A stretch of 64,000 nt of DNA from Roseibium aquae (GTDB lineage Bacteria > Pseudomonadota > Alphaproteobacteria > Rhizobiales > Stappiaceae), in NCBI RefSeq assembly GCF_008711285.1, contig NZ_VXDC01000008.1:62001-126000 (forward strand). Reading direction: 5' to 3'. A program made the translations under genes and the position numbers. The stretch's first letter is position 1. Every line of letters starts with the position of its first letter. The notes beneath the pieces were generated by a model, which worked only from the letters and a program-made list of their open reading frames with translations, had not been told where the DNA came from and made no database searches. Shown here one piece after another: positions 1 to 8,330 of the stretch.

Positions 1-347
1 AGGTTTTCGGCCGCCGCCTTGTCCATGCCGGGAAGCGAGACCTCAAGCGCCACCTCAAGACCGAAGCCGCCCTCCGACCGGGGACCGATGCCGACGGTGG
101 CCGTGACCGACGCATCGGCCGGAACGGATATTTTCTCCGCGCCGCCAACGAACTTCATCGCACCGATGAAGCAAGCCGCATAGCCGGCGGCAAACAGCTC
201 CTCCGGGTTGTTTCCGGCTCCGCCGGCACCGCCCAGTTCCTTTGGTGTCGCTAGGGAAACCTTGAAAGAACCGCTGAGGGTTTCGGCGGCGCCGTCCCGG
301 CCACCGGTCGCCTTCGCGCTTGTGGAATAAAGGACATCAACAGTCAT
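1..347 (-). CDS. ohr: organic hydroperoxide resistance protein Ohr (partial, C-terminus off window)
   Basis: Thiol peroxidase of the OsmC/Ohr family that reduces organic (fatty-acid) hydroperoxides in the cytoplasm, usually with lipoylated proteins as electron donors. The visible 115 or so residues start MTVDVLYSTSAKATGGRDG. They contain the family segment NPEELFAAGYAACFIGAMKF, whose Cys59 matches the peroxidatic cysteine. The resolving cysteine would lie in the part beyond position 1. The ATG at 347 has AAGGAAA just upstream. The gene is divergent from the ohrR-type regulator at 466, with an inverted-repeat operator between them, which is the classic ohr/ohrR arrangement. Family assignment is firm; completeness cannot be judged. 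Confidence 0.93.
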   Translation of the reverse strand, partial: MTVDVLYSTSAKATGGRDGAAETLSGSFKVSLATPKELGGAGGAGNNPEELFAAGYAACFIGAMKFVGGAEKISVPADASVTATVGIGPRSEGGFGLEVALEVSLPGMDKAAAEN

Positions 348-368
348 GGGTGTTTCCTTTGGTAAACA

Positions 369-397
369 ATATCGTTCACGATATAATCGCACGATAT
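369..397. promoter_or_regulatory. probable OhrR operator between ohr and ohrR
   Basis: Positions 369-384 form a perfect palindrome with 7-base arms (ATATCGT and ACGATAT) around a 2-base centre. A second imperfect copy follows at 386-395 (ATCG-CA-CGAT). The octamer CACGATAT occurs at 377-384 and again at 390-397, 13 bases apart. The site lies in the AT-richer divergent spacer, 22 bases upstream of the ohr start, where a MarR-family OhrR dimer would be expected to bind. The palindrome is seen directly; OhrR binding is inferred from context. Confidence 0.65.
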
Positions 398-465
398 GTA
401 ATAGGTGTGCGGATTGCGCAGGTCAAGCTCTTGGCAGACGGTCGCGCGCGATTTAATGAGGTCCA

Positions 466-1146
466 ATGCAAAAAGATCCGACGCAAATGTTCCTGCTCTC
501 CGGATTGGTGCCGGAACCGCAGGACTCCGAGACCGCGAAGAAACCCGGGACGGGCCGCGACACGACCAAGAAGTCCGCACAGCCCCGGGCGCGGGCCGCG
601 GATCACGGCGGCCCCGGAACCGGGAAATCGGCGGCAGCCAAAGGACGCAAGGCGGACAAAGCTTCGTCCGCCAGGGCGGAGGCGCGAGTGGCGGATACAG
701 CGAGCCTCGAGGATCTGTCCCTCGACCGCTTCCTCTGCTTTGCGCTCTACTCGGCCACGCATGCGATGCAAAAGATCTATAAGCCCCTTTTGGCCGACAT
801 CGGGTTGACCTACCCCCAATACCTCACGCTGACCGTATTGTGGGAAAAGGACAAGGTTCCCGTCGGCACGCTGACCGAACGCCTTCAGCTAGAAACCAGC
901 ACCCTGACACCGCTGCTGAAACGGCTGGAAGCAATGGGAATGGTGGAGCGCAAGCGCAGCGAGAAGGACGAACGTCAGGTCCGCGTTTCGCTCACGAGAA
1001 AAGGCCGGGCCTTGAAGGCGAAGACGGCGCATTTCGCAAGCTGTGTTCTGGCGGAAACCGGATTGAGCAAAACCGAAGCGGCGGACCTGCAGATGCGGGT
1101 TTCGGCGTTGCGCGACACGTTGCGCAGCGGGGGCGATGAGGCGTAG
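466..1146 (+). CDS. ohrR: MarR-family organic peroxide sensor OhrR with a long basic N-terminal extension
   Basis: Thiol-based repressor of ohr. The MarR winged-helix core starts near residue 85 (RFLCFALYSATHAMQKIYKP) and runs to the end, with the recognition region around TLTERLQLETSTLTPLLKRL. Cys91 sits where the peroxide-sensing cysteine of OhrR lies, and Cys193 could be the resolving cysteine of the two-Cys type. The start at 466 has GAGG four bases upstream. Residues 1-80 are low-complexity and rich in Lys, Arg, Ala and Gly, whereas typical OhrR proteins are about 145-155 residues long. No in-frame internal ATG precedes the domain apart from Met8. Divergent ohr and the spacer palindromes support the role. 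The function of the extension is unknown. Confidence 0.88.
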   Translation: MQKDPTQMFLLSGLVPEPQDSETAKKPGTGRDTTKKSAQPRARAADHGGPGTGKSAAAKGRKADKASSARAEARVADTASLEDLSLDRFLCFALYSATHAMQKIYKPLLADIGLTYPQYLTLTVLWEKDKVPVGTLTERLQLETSTLTPLLKRLEAMGMVERKRSEKDERQVRVSLTRKGRALKAKTAHFASCVLAETGLSKTEAADLQMRVSALRDTLRSGGDEA

Positions 1147-1204
1147 CAACTGACCGCCATGAGCGGGCTGGCTGCCTCACAACCTTGAAATGGCGAGGCT
1201 CTTG

Positions 1205-2272
1205 CTATCGGTCCATCGCGCGCTTGTTGATTGTCACCATCACATTGCTCGCGGTCCTGGTGTAGGGCGGCCAGAACATCGTTTCCGTGAAGAAATCCGG
1301 GTTCTCTTCGATCAGGGGGTTGGCTTCGACCAAGGTGGACGCGGCCACCATTCCGAGCCCGTTCACCACCCGCGTCTGAACGTCCTTGCCGATAAAATAA
1401 TTCGCGAAAATTTCAGCCGCTTCGAGCTTCTTTCCAGTGAGGTTTCGCGAAAAATTGATCGTATCCAGCCAAACGGTGTTGCCTTCTTCAAACTGGACCA
1501 GAGACCAGTTCCCGCCGGCCGCGTTGTGCGCTGACGCGCCTGGACCATAGGAAGCGACCAGAAGCAGTTCCTCCTTGAATTCCGGACCGGTTTCCCAGAA
1601 AAACCCGACTTGGTCGTATAGCGCGGAAACCTTGGCCTGGAGTTCACCGTCCGCCAGCGACAGCGCCGCCAGCACGTCACGATTCCCGGAAACGTCGTTG
1701 ACGTGGAAGGGCGGTTTGTCCATGGCGAGCAGAGCCAGCGCGATATTGGGTTCGAACTGCCCCTTGCTGAGCGAGAGCTTGCCCCTCCACTCCGGATCCC
1801 AAAGATCCTTTACGGAATCGGGCGTTTCGCTGAGCTTGTCCATGTTGGCCCAAATCCCGTAGGCGCCCCCTCCCCATGGAATATAAAGGACGTCCTGTCC
1901 CCGCATCCCCATCGGGATCCGGGTCAAACTCTGGTTGAGATGTTTATAATTGAGAAGGCGCGGTGATGCGGTGTCTATGGGCTGCAGCAGGTTCGCCGAC
2001 AGGGCACTTTCCATGTTGATGTAGTTCAATGTCAGAAACGCGATATCCGCCGCGTGCGACCGCAGGACATCGAACATCTGATCCGGACCGGCTGCCCATG
2101 GCTCGATAACCTCAACCGCATAATCATAGCCCTGCTCTTTCAACAGAGCATTGACGGCGCTGATCTCGTCCGGCTGGACATAGCCTTCCCAGGTAAACAC
2201 TCTGAGTGGCTCGGCCGCCTGCGCCAGCGTTGTTGTCAGAAGCACGATTGTCGCCATCAGATACTGTTTCAT
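1205..2272 (-). CDS. periplasmic extracellular solute-binding protein (polyamine-type, PotD/PotF-like)
   Basis: ABC-transporter substrate-binding protein of the spermidine/putrescine-type family. A signal peptide is visible (MKQYLMATIVLLTTTLAQA), followed by the mature start AEPLRVFTWEGYVQPD. RVFTWEGY is typical of PotD/PotF-like proteins. Other family segments include DIAFLTLNYINM and IPWGGGAYGIWANMDKL. The start was set at Met8 of the longest frame because it opens directly into the signal peptide. No permease or ATPase gene lies beside it, so it is an orphan here and may serve a distant transporter or a sensor. Polyamine specificity cannot be concluded from sequence. It is transcribed away from the H-NOX gene at 2484. 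Confidence 0.75.
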   Translation of the reverse strand: MKQYLMATIVLLTTTLAQAAEPLRVFTWEGYVQPDEISAVNALLKEQGYDYAVEVIEPWAAGPDQMFDVLRSHAADIAFLTLNYINMESALSANLLQPIDTASPRLLNYKHLNQSLTRIPMGMRGQDVLYIPWGGGAYGIWANMDKLSETPDSVKDLWDPEWRGKLSLSKGQFEPNIALALLAMDKPPFHVNDVSGNRDVLAALSLADGELQAKVSALYDQVGFFWETGPEFKEELLLVASYGPGASAHNAAGGNWSLVQFEEGNTVWLDTINFSRNLTGKKLEAAEIFANYFIGKDVQTRVVNGLGMVAASTLVEANPLIEENPDFFTETMFWPPYTRTASNVMVTINKRAMDR

Positions 2273-2483
2273 GGCAGCCTCGCCGGTCTCCATTTCCGCA
2301 GCGGAAATGTAATGCGCCGGACGCTAAGTCTTTATGAAGCGTCCAGGACAAATCGGTGCGATGCAGGCAAGCATTTGACCGCAAGCCGTCTTTTGAGGAC
2401 GTCACCCGCCGGATGTCCCCAAATGGGAGTATCGCGCCTGAGCCACTCCTGATACTTGTGCTTGCCGGATTTTGAGGGGTGTC

Positions 2484-3029
2484 ATGAAAGGCATGGTTTT
2501 CAACGAGTTTTTCGAGCTCGTCGACACGGCATTCGGGCCGAACACCACCGAAGACATCATTGCCGATGCAAACCTTCCGCACGCGGGAGCTTACACCACT
2601 GTCGGCCGTTATGACGCATCGGAAATGGTGCGTCTGGTCAAGGCCTTGAGCGCGCGGACCCAAACACCGGTCCCGGACCTGCTGCAGACTTTCGGGCGGC
2701 ACTTGCTGGACAGTTTCAAGTCGGGTCACGCACAGTATTTTCATTCCTGCCGGTCCGTTTTCGACTTCGTTTCCTCCATCGAGGCCCAGATTCATATTGA
2801 TGTCCTGAAACTGTATCCGGATGCCGAACTTCCAAGCCTGAGAGCGGAGGCGGCCGGAACGGACAAGATGACCCTCCTCTATCGATCGAGCCGGCGGATG
2901 GCGGATCTTGCCGAAGGGCTGCTTTGGGGCGCAATCGACCACTATGGGGACCCCGTTGAACTCGAACGGACCGACCTGCCGGATGAAGGGAGCGACCAGT
3001 GCACCCGCTTCACGCTGACGAGGAGGTAG
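2484..3029 (+). CDS. hnoX: H-NOX heme nitric oxide/oxygen-binding sensor
   Basis: Cytoplasmic heme-based gas sensor of the HNOB family, 181 residues, the usual single-domain size. The N-terminus MKGMVFNEFFELVD is the family signature. His104 in IHIDVLKLYPDAELP fits the proximal heme ligand. Tyr133, Ser135 and Arg137 (YRSSR) form the YxSxR motif that holds the heme propionates. The start at 2484 follows GAGGGG; an in-frame TTG at 2472 is less likely. The gene overlaps the following histidine kinase by 31 bases, so the two are co-translated. H-NOX proteins from facultative anaerobes usually sense NO and inhibit the partner kinase. Ligand preference here is inferred, not visible. Confidence 0.92.
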   Translation: MKGMVFNEFFELVDTAFGPNTTEDIIADANLPHAGAYTTVGRYDASEMVRLVKALSARTQTPVPDLLQTFGRHLLDSFKSGHAQYFHSCRSVFDFVSSIEAQIHIDVLKLYPDAELPSLRAEAAGTDKMTLLYRSSRRMADLAEGLLWGAIDHYGDPVELERTDLPDEGSDQCTRFTLTRR

Positions 3030-4381
3030 CGCCCCCGCCGCTCACCTACGCGGCGCTGGAACGGCGCCTGGCACGCGAAAGGAGCGCCCGGAAAGCCGCC
3101 GAGGATCTTCTGGAAAAGAAAAGCCAAGAGCTTTACCAGGCAAACCAGGAGCTTCGGTCGATCACCGAGGTCATCGAGCGCGAACGCACGATGCTTCAGG
3201 CGGTCTTCGACGCGCGTCCATCGGGCCTGATCGTGACGACGGCCAACCTTGAGATCATTCGCATGAACCCCACGGCGCGCGCCCTGTCCGGGCAGGATGC
3301 CCGTGTCGGAACGCGGCTTTACCTCACGAACATCATAGCGGCCTCGCCCGAGATCTGGACGCAGATTTGCAATTGCGAATGCAACGGCCAGGAAACAGCC
3401 GAAAGACCCATCGAGGCGCGGGTCCGCCATCTTGACGGCGAAGAGATCCCGGTACGCTTGTCCTGCGCCAACATCGGCCACGACGATCTGCGGCTGTGGA
3501 TCCTGCTGGACCTGCGCGGGGAAATAGAATCGGACGCCCAGCGCAAGCTGCTGGAACAAAATCTCGCGCAAGCCCAGAAACTCGAAGCCCTTGGAACCCT
3601 TGCCAGCGGCGTCGCCCACGAGATCAACACGCCGATCCAATATATCGGCGACAACACCCGCTTTTTGAAAGACGTGCTTCACGGCCTCAGCGAGATGCTT
3701 GCCACCTATGACAGGGCTTTGACCACAAGCGAAAGCGCGGCCGGCCTGCAGGCGCTGCGCGATGAGATCGCCGTCAAGAAGCAGGATCTGGATCTCGAAT
3801 TCCTATTGGAAGAAGCGCCACTTGCCTTCGATCATGCCCTGCATGGCCTGGATCAGGTGGCCTCCATCGTGCGGGCCATCCGGGAATTCTCACACCCCGG
3901 TGAAAGCGAATTTGCGCCTGTCGACCTCAATTCCATCATCGAGACGACCTTGTCGGTCTCCCGCAACGCCTGGAAACAGCACGCCCGGATCGAGCAAAAC
4001 CTGGCGGCGGACTTGCCGACCATTCCGGGAATACCGGGCGATCTGCACCAAATGATGCTCAACCTCGTGTCTAACGCGACCGATGCAATCGCCGAACGGA
4101 ACCCAGCCGGCGGCGGCGTGATCGGGATCACGACCCGGCTGATCGGCGGCGAAGTGGAAATCGCGATCTCCGACAATGGTTGCGGGATCGATCCGGAGCA
4201 CCATAGCCGTGTTTTCGATCCGTTCTTCACCACCAAACCGCCGGGCAAGGGAACGGGCCAGGGATTGGCGATCGTCTACCGGATCGTCCAAAGCACCCAC
4301 AATGGCCGGCTGACCTTGGAAAGCAAACCAGGCGCCGGCACCACCTTCCGGCTGCGATTTCCGGTATCCGAGACCGCCTGA
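2999..4381 (+). CDS. hnoK: H-NOX-associated PAS sensor histidine kinase
   Basis: Predicted soluble histidine kinase of 460 residues. The order is a coiled coil (about 19-66), a PAS domain (about 67-165), a dimerisation/phosphoacceptor domain with His207 in ASGVAHEINTPIQY, and a C-terminal HATPase domain with N box NLVSNATDAI, G1 box DNGCGIDP and G2 box GTGQGLAI. No transmembrane segment or fused receiver domain is seen. The start is GTG at 2999 inside the H-NOX gene, preceded by GAAGGGA; the next in-frame ATG would delete the coiled coil. The tight overlap with the H-NOX gene indicates that this kinase is its signalling partner. No response regulator gene is adjacent. Confidence 0.88.
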   Translation: MHPLHADEEVAPPPLTYAALERRLARERSARKAAEDLLEKKSQELYQANQELRSITEVIERERTMLQAVFDARPSGLIVTTANLEIIRMNPTARALSGQDARVGTRLYLTNIIAASPEIWTQICNCECNGQETAERPIEARVRHLDGEEIPVRLSCANIGHDDLRLWILLDLRGEIESDAQRKLLEQNLAQAQKLEALGTLASGVAHEINTPIQYIGDNTRFLKDVLHGLSEMLATYDRALTTSESAAGLQALRDEIAVKKQDLDLEFLLEEAPLAFDHALHGLDQVASIVRAIREFSHPGESEFAPVDLNSIIETTLSVSRNAWKQHARIEQNLAADLPTIPGIPGDLHQMMLNLVSNATDAIAERNPAGGGVIGITTRLIGGEVEIAISDNGCGIDPEHHSRVFDPFFTTKPPGKGTGQGLAIVYRIVQSTHNGRLTLESKPGAGTTFRLRFPVSETA

Positions 4382-4499
4382 ACGGCCGGAGGCGTCCCCG
4401 ACGCAGCCGTTTGACAGGGACCGTCTGCCTTCGAGGCGCCAGGTTTAAGGCTGGGGATACGTAGCCCGGTCGCCAGCCGCGAGAGAGCGGCGGCCGGTC

Positions 4500-5309
4500 T
4501 CACACCAAAGTGCGGCCCAGGAAATCAATCAGCAGTTCATGATGCATGTTCTCGCCCGCGCTGCCCGGCACATGCCCCTCGCCTTCGTAGTAGTGCGCCT
4601 CGACCGGGCGCCCGTTCTCCACGCGCCTTGCCTCCAGACGCCGGGTCATGCCGGGCGACCAGGTCCGGTCCCCGTCTCCAACCCCGAGGAACAACGGCCC
4701 CGGATAGGCCGCCACCTCAATCGGCGTTGTCGGCAGCAAATCATCCGACCGCCCCCGCCAGGTCCAGGCCCGACGGGACGGGTCCCAGGCCTGCCAGCCC
4801 GGATCGCCCGGATCCCGATAGGTTCGGGCATCGAAGGCGCCGCAGACGACATCCGGGGCGGCCAGACAGGCCACCGCGTCCGGCGGACCGTCCAACTCCT
4901 CCTTCGCCATCAGCGAGGCGACCAGCAGCGCATGCTCCGCACCGCGGGACACGCCGTAGATCGCAACCTTGCCGTTGCAATGCTCAAACGAACGCAGAGC
5001 CGACAGGGCCTCGACGGTCCGCTCGAGCTCCACATTCTCGATTGATCCTGCATTCCAGGCATTCCCGCCGACCGAATAACTGTGCGGATAGGCAAGAAAG
5101 CCGGATGCCGCCAGGATGGCCGCGCTCCGGTGGCTCCAACCCGACAGTCCGCCTTCCGAGCCATGCAGCACCAAAACAGCAGGATGCGGTCCGTCACCGG
5201 CGGGGCCATAGGTTGTCCCGAACTCCGGCAGCAAACGGCGGTGAATTTTCAAGGAATATGGCGCCATCATCGGACCTTCATAAACGGCAAGGCGCACAGG
5301 CCCGGTCAT
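4500..5309 (-). CDS. alpha/beta hydrolase, acyl-CoA thioesterase/BAAT C-terminal-like
   Basis: Predicted serine hydrolase of about 269 residues. Visible features are the oxyanion-loop segment VLVLHGSEGG, the nucleophile elbow GVSRGAEHALL with Ser121, a possible acid in VGDGDRTWSPG, and the C-terminal GEGH histidine. The G-x-S-x-G-AE elbow resembles the BAAT/acyl-CoA thioester hydrolase C-terminal family. Substrate is unknown. The start was chosen at 5309 (MTGPVRLAVYEG), after AGGGCGGAG; a longer frame reaching 5423 would overlap the upstream mgtE. It lies downstream of mgtE on the same strand with a gap of about 90 bases. Confidence 0.72.
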   Translation of the reverse strand: MTGPVRLAVYEGPMMAPYSLKIHRRLLPEFGTTYGPAGDGPHPAVLVLHGSEGGLSGWSHRSAAILAASGFLAYPHSYSVGGNAWNAGSIENVELERTVEALSALRSFEHCNGKVAIYGVSRGAEHALLVASLMAKEELDGPPDAVACLAAPDVVCGAFDARTYRDPGDPGWQAWDPSRRAWTWRGRSDDLLPTTPIEVAAYPGPLFLGVGDGDRTWSPGMTRRLEARRVENGRPVEAHYYEGEGHVPGSAGENMHHELLIDFLGRTLV

Positions 5310-5401
5310 CTCCGCCCTGACGATGCGCCTCCGGCAGATTGCAGCAAGCCATGTTTTGCCCGGGTTGAAAACTCCTGTGGCCGGCGCGCCGCCGGACAAC
5401 A

Positions 5402-6808
5402 TCAAATCGGAAGGCCGAACCATAAGGCCGCGATGCCGAGAAACGCGAAGAAGCCCACGACATCGGTAACCGTGGTAACGAACACGCTAGAAGCGATGGC
5501 CGGATCGATATTCAGCTTCTCGAGGGCGATCGGGATGAGAAGACCGGACAAACCGGCGAACACCATATTGATGATGATGGCCCCGGCAATGACATAGCCG
5601 AGACCGGGACTGCCGAACCAGAGCCAGGCGGTGATGCCGATCAGGATGGCCAGCGCAATGCCATTAAGGAAACTGACCAGCACCTCACGGTTCAGGACAC
5701 GCATCATGTTGCGTGCGCCCAGTTCCTGCGTGGCAAGCCCGCGCACCGCGACGGTCATCGTTTGTGTTCCCGCATTTCCGCCCATGGAGGCCACGATCGG
5801 CATCAAAACAGCCAGCGCGACCATCGCTTCGATCGTATCCTCGAACAGGGCAATGACCACGGACGCCAGAACAGCGGTGGCCAGATTGACGACCAGCCAG
5901 GTGAGCCGTCCCCGCGCGATGGTGAGGACGCTGTCGGATATCTCTTCATCGCCCACACCGGCCAGGGCGCGCAGGTCTTCCTCGGCCTCCTCCTGAATGA
6001 CATCGACGATATCGTCGACGGTCAGGACCCCGACCAGCCGCCCGTTTTCGTCAACGACCGCCGATGAGATCAGGTTGTACCGCTCGAATTTCCGCGCCAC
6101 TTCCTCCTGGTCATCGGTCGCCTCCACCGAATCCAGCCGGTCCGCCATGATTGACGTGACCTTCTCATGGCGCTTGGCGCGAAGGATTTTGTCGAGATGG
6201 ACCGACCCAAGGAGACGGAAGGCCGGATCCACCACGAAGATCTCGTAGAAACTGTCTGGCAGGTCGCGGGCCTCGCGCATGTAGTCGATAGTCTGGCCGA
6301 CGGTCCAAAACGGCGCGACGGCGATGAACTCGGTCTGCATGCGCCGTCCGGCGCTTTCCTCGGGATAGTCGAGGGCCTTTTTCAGTTGCGCACGGTCGGC
6401 ATAGGACAACCCGCCGAGGATCTCGTCCCGGTCCTGTGCGTCGAGATCCTCAAGGATGTAGACCGCATCGTCGGAATCCAGATCGCCGAGCGCTTCGGCG
6501 ATCACCTCGTTCGGAAGATCCTCCAGCAACTTGACGCGGATCGCCTCATCCGTTTCCGTCAGCGCGGTGTAGTCGAACTCCGAACCGAGGAGCCGCACGA
6601 AAGCCGCCCGCTCGCCAGCGTTCAGTGCTTCCAGAAGATCGCCGGTATCCGCTTCATGCAGGTTGCTGGCGAGTAACAAGACAGCCGACCGGTCCTCCGC
6701 CTCGATGGCCGCCTCGACAGCCGCGATAAAAGCCTTTGTCAGATAGCCGTCGTCATCCCGGACGGGCGGGAGTTCGATCACGGGATCGGCAATTGCCTCC
6801 GCCTGCAT
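5402..6808 (-). CDS. mgtE: magnesium transporter MgtE
   Basis: Inner-membrane Mg2+ channel/transporter, 468 residues. The N-terminal MgtE superhelical domain includes LEDLPNEVIAEALGDLDSDD. A CBS pair follows (ending in the VLTVDDIVDVIQ region) and then five membrane helices. The pore segment contains SMGGNAGTQT, and the last helix contains VTDVVGFFAF, whose Asp matches the Mg2+-coordinating residue. The start at 6808 (MQAEAIADP) has a strong AGGAGGT upstream; a longer frame to 6880 lacks support. A second, more divergent MgtE is encoded at 28623. No M-box riboswitch is apparent in the short leader. Confidence 0.94.
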   Translation of the reverse strand: MQAEAIADPVIELPPVRDDDGYLTKAFIAAVEAAIEAEDRSAVLLLASNLHEADTGDLLEALNAGERAAFVRLLGSEFDYTALTETDEAIRVKLLEDLPNEVIAEALGDLDSDDAVYILEDLDAQDRDEILGGLSYADRAQLKKALDYPEESAGRRMQTEFIAVAPFWTVGQTIDYMREARDLPDSFYEIFVVDPAFRLLGSVHLDKILRAKRHEKVTSIMADRLDSVEATDDQEEVARKFERYNLISSAVVDENGRLVGVLTVDDIVDVIQEEAEEDLRALAGVGDEEISDSVLTIARGRLTWLVVNLATAVLASVVIALFEDTIEAMVALAVLMPIVASMGGNAGTQTMTVAVRGLATQELGARNMMRVLNREVLVSFLNGIALAILIGITAWLWFGSPGLGYVIAGAIIINMVFAGLSGLLIPIALEKLNIDPAIASSVFVTTVTDVVGFFAFLGIAALWFGLPI

Positions 6809-7148
6809 GACGTCAACCTCCTGAAAAAGCGCACATATTGCACTTATATAGCCCAGCCAACGGAAACCGCCAGGACGCATGGCGGATCTCCAAGCCCGCG
6901 TCCCGCGCCGCGTCAGACACTAGACGGATATGGACCACACGGCCACTGCCTGGACCGTCACTCCACAAAATCGCAATTGGGTCATCGTCCGGAAAGGATG
7001 TACGGCAAGACTGGCACTTGCCCACACGGGGCAGGACGGGGCGTCAGGCATCGGGACATATGGCTGTCCCAATACGAACACCGGGCGCCAAGGCGCGCCG
7101 GGTCCGATGTCGGCCGCAGCATGAACCGGCTGCGGCACGCTCACGTGC
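6809..7148. other. 340-base spacer without a supported gene
   Basis: This stretch between mgtE and the DUF427 gene should hold the mgtE promoter; it has an AT-rich patch around 6832-6850 (on the minus strand GCTATATAAGTGCAATATG). A 64-codon plus-strand frame at 6930-7124 begins with a motif (AWTVTPQNRNWVIVRKG) vaguely like DUF2188 proteins. Its second half does not fit that family, and the other frames do not restore it. Nothing else is recognised. Confidence 0.4.
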
Positions 7149-7622
7149 CTACCAATGCTCCGTGCCGGGGGCGCCTTTCGCCGTTCCGCGCAAGTTTGGG
7201 GTCAACCACCCGCCATAGAACGATCCAGCCTGCGGGTTCACTTCGGCATCGCCGACTAGGCACCGGTCCATTTTGGAAGCATAAAACGCCAGATAGCCCG
7301 TGATCGGACGGAAGGCCCCTGCCGGTTGCTCATAGCACCAGGCCGCCGACGGGGCGGTCTTGCCGCCAACAACCACGTCGAAGTACGAGGCGGCCCCCTT
7401 CCACTCGCACCATGTACGCTGGCGCATCGGCCGAAGGGTGCAATCAACATCCGCCGGCGGAATGTAATATGTTGGCGGATGATGGGTCTCAATTACCCTG
7501 AATGCGCGGAGAGTATCCACGATCAACCTGCCCTCGAAGACAACCTGGATGCGCTGCGGCACGGCTTCAAGGGCGGGCGGGCGCGGATAGGACTGAACAT
7601 CCTCGATGGGTAGATCCGGCAT
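7149..7622 (-). CDS. DUF427 domain-containing protein
   Basis: A 157-residue soluble protein of the DUF427 family, whose biochemical role is not established. Family-like segments are RIQVVFEGRLIVDTLRAFRV, the ETHHPPTYYIPPADV region, CEWKGAASYFDVVVGG and the aromatic stretch GYLAFYASKMDRCLVG. The start at 7622 (MPDLPIEDVQSYPRPP) follows GAGGAT; the longer frame to 7649 adds an unlikely MRGAKRGCS. It lies 33 bases downstream of the SOUL heme-binding gene on the same strand, so co-transcription is likely. No signal peptide is seen. Confidence 0.82.
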   Translation of the reverse strand: MPDLPIEDVQSYPRPPALEAVPQRIQVVFEGRLIVDTLRAFRVIETHHPPTYYIPPADVDCTLRPMRQRTWCEWKGAASYFDVVVGGKTAPSAAWCYEQPAGAFRPITGYLAFYASKMDRCLVGDAEVNPQAGSFYGGWLTPNLRGTAKGAPGTEHW

Positions 7623-7655
7623 TGAACATCCTCGTTTTGCCCCGCGCAAGAGAGA

Positions 7656-8330
7656 TCAGTCGGCAAGAGGGATCTGCACCTCATTGCGGCGGAACGGGGG
7701 AAGCGTGAATGGCGCGTTGAAGTAGGCAAACACCGGCTGCCCGGTTGCGGTCAGCCCCTGCTGGTCAATGTACTCCTCCAGCCGGCTCTGATGCCGGCGA
7801 AAGTTCCGGTCTGTCCAGCGCCCCGAGAACTGGATGGCAGCCACTTTCTTTCCCTCCACGGTTATCAGCTGGACCCGGGGGTCGGTGGGCCGGGGTGCCG
7901 TCGCGGCGGAGTAGGTCCGCGGCAGATAGAAGGCCACACGCCACACATCGCCCTGACCGGGGGTCTGGATCACCGGGGCGGTCATGCTGATCTTTTCAGA
8001 CGATGCTTCCTGACGCACCGGCGCGGTCATGGCGATGTCTCCACCGGCCGTGTTCGCGCCCGAGATGTAGGCGAACAGGATGCCGAACGCTTCGCGTGTG
8101 GCCGCGCTCCGGCTGCCGCGCACGGACACCTCCACCGCGGCCATATCGTCGTAGCGGCGGATTTCGATATCCTCCTGCGCGGAGAGCACCGTGTAGCTTG
8201 GCTGGTCGAGGCCAAACGCACCTTGCGAAAACACAAGCTGGGAAAACACAGCCATTGCGGCGGTCACGCCTCCAAACGACAACCGGCCGAACAGCAGCCA
8301 TTTCGGACGGGATTTCAGGAACGGTCTCAT
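7656..8330 (-). CDS. SOUL family heme-binding protein
   Basis: Predicted exported or membrane-anchored SOUL/HBP-type protein, about 224 residues. A hydrophobic N-terminal segment after basic residues (MRPFLKSRPKWLLFGRLSFG, then TAAMAVFSQLVFSQGAFG) looks like a signal peptide or anchor. The SOUL domain follows with YTVLSAQEDIEIRRYDDM, IAMTAPVRQ, ISMTAPVIQ and FSGRWTDRNFRRHQSRLEEY. The repeated (I/S)MTAPV motif is characteristic. Heme or tetrapyrrole binding is family knowledge and not shown here. The start is uncertain: the frame is open to 8456, but 8330 is the ATG that gives a proper leader. It precedes the DUF427 gene. Confidence 0.82.
   Translation of the reverse strand: MRPFLKSRPKWLLFGRLSFGGVTAAMAVFSQLVFSQGAFGLDQPSYTVLSAQEDIEIRRYDDMAAVEVSVRGSRSAATREAFGILFAYISGANTAGGDIAMTAPVRQEASSEKISMTAPVIQTPGQGDVWRVAFYLPRTYSAATAPRPTDPRVQLITVEGKKVAAIQFSGRWTDRNFRRHQSRLEEYIDQQGLTATGQPVFAYFNAPFTLPPFRRNEVQIPLAD

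Noticed and set aside
6809-6900. Possible M-box magnesium riboswitch before mgtE
   Set aside because: No long structured leader or terminator hairpin is present; the AT-rich promoter-like patch lies within 40 bases of the start codon.
6930-7124. 64-codon plus-strand frame resembling the start of a DUF2188 protein
   Set aside because: Only the first 20 or so residues fit, the rest is Gly/Pro/Thr-rich without a family match, and no other frame continues the similarity.
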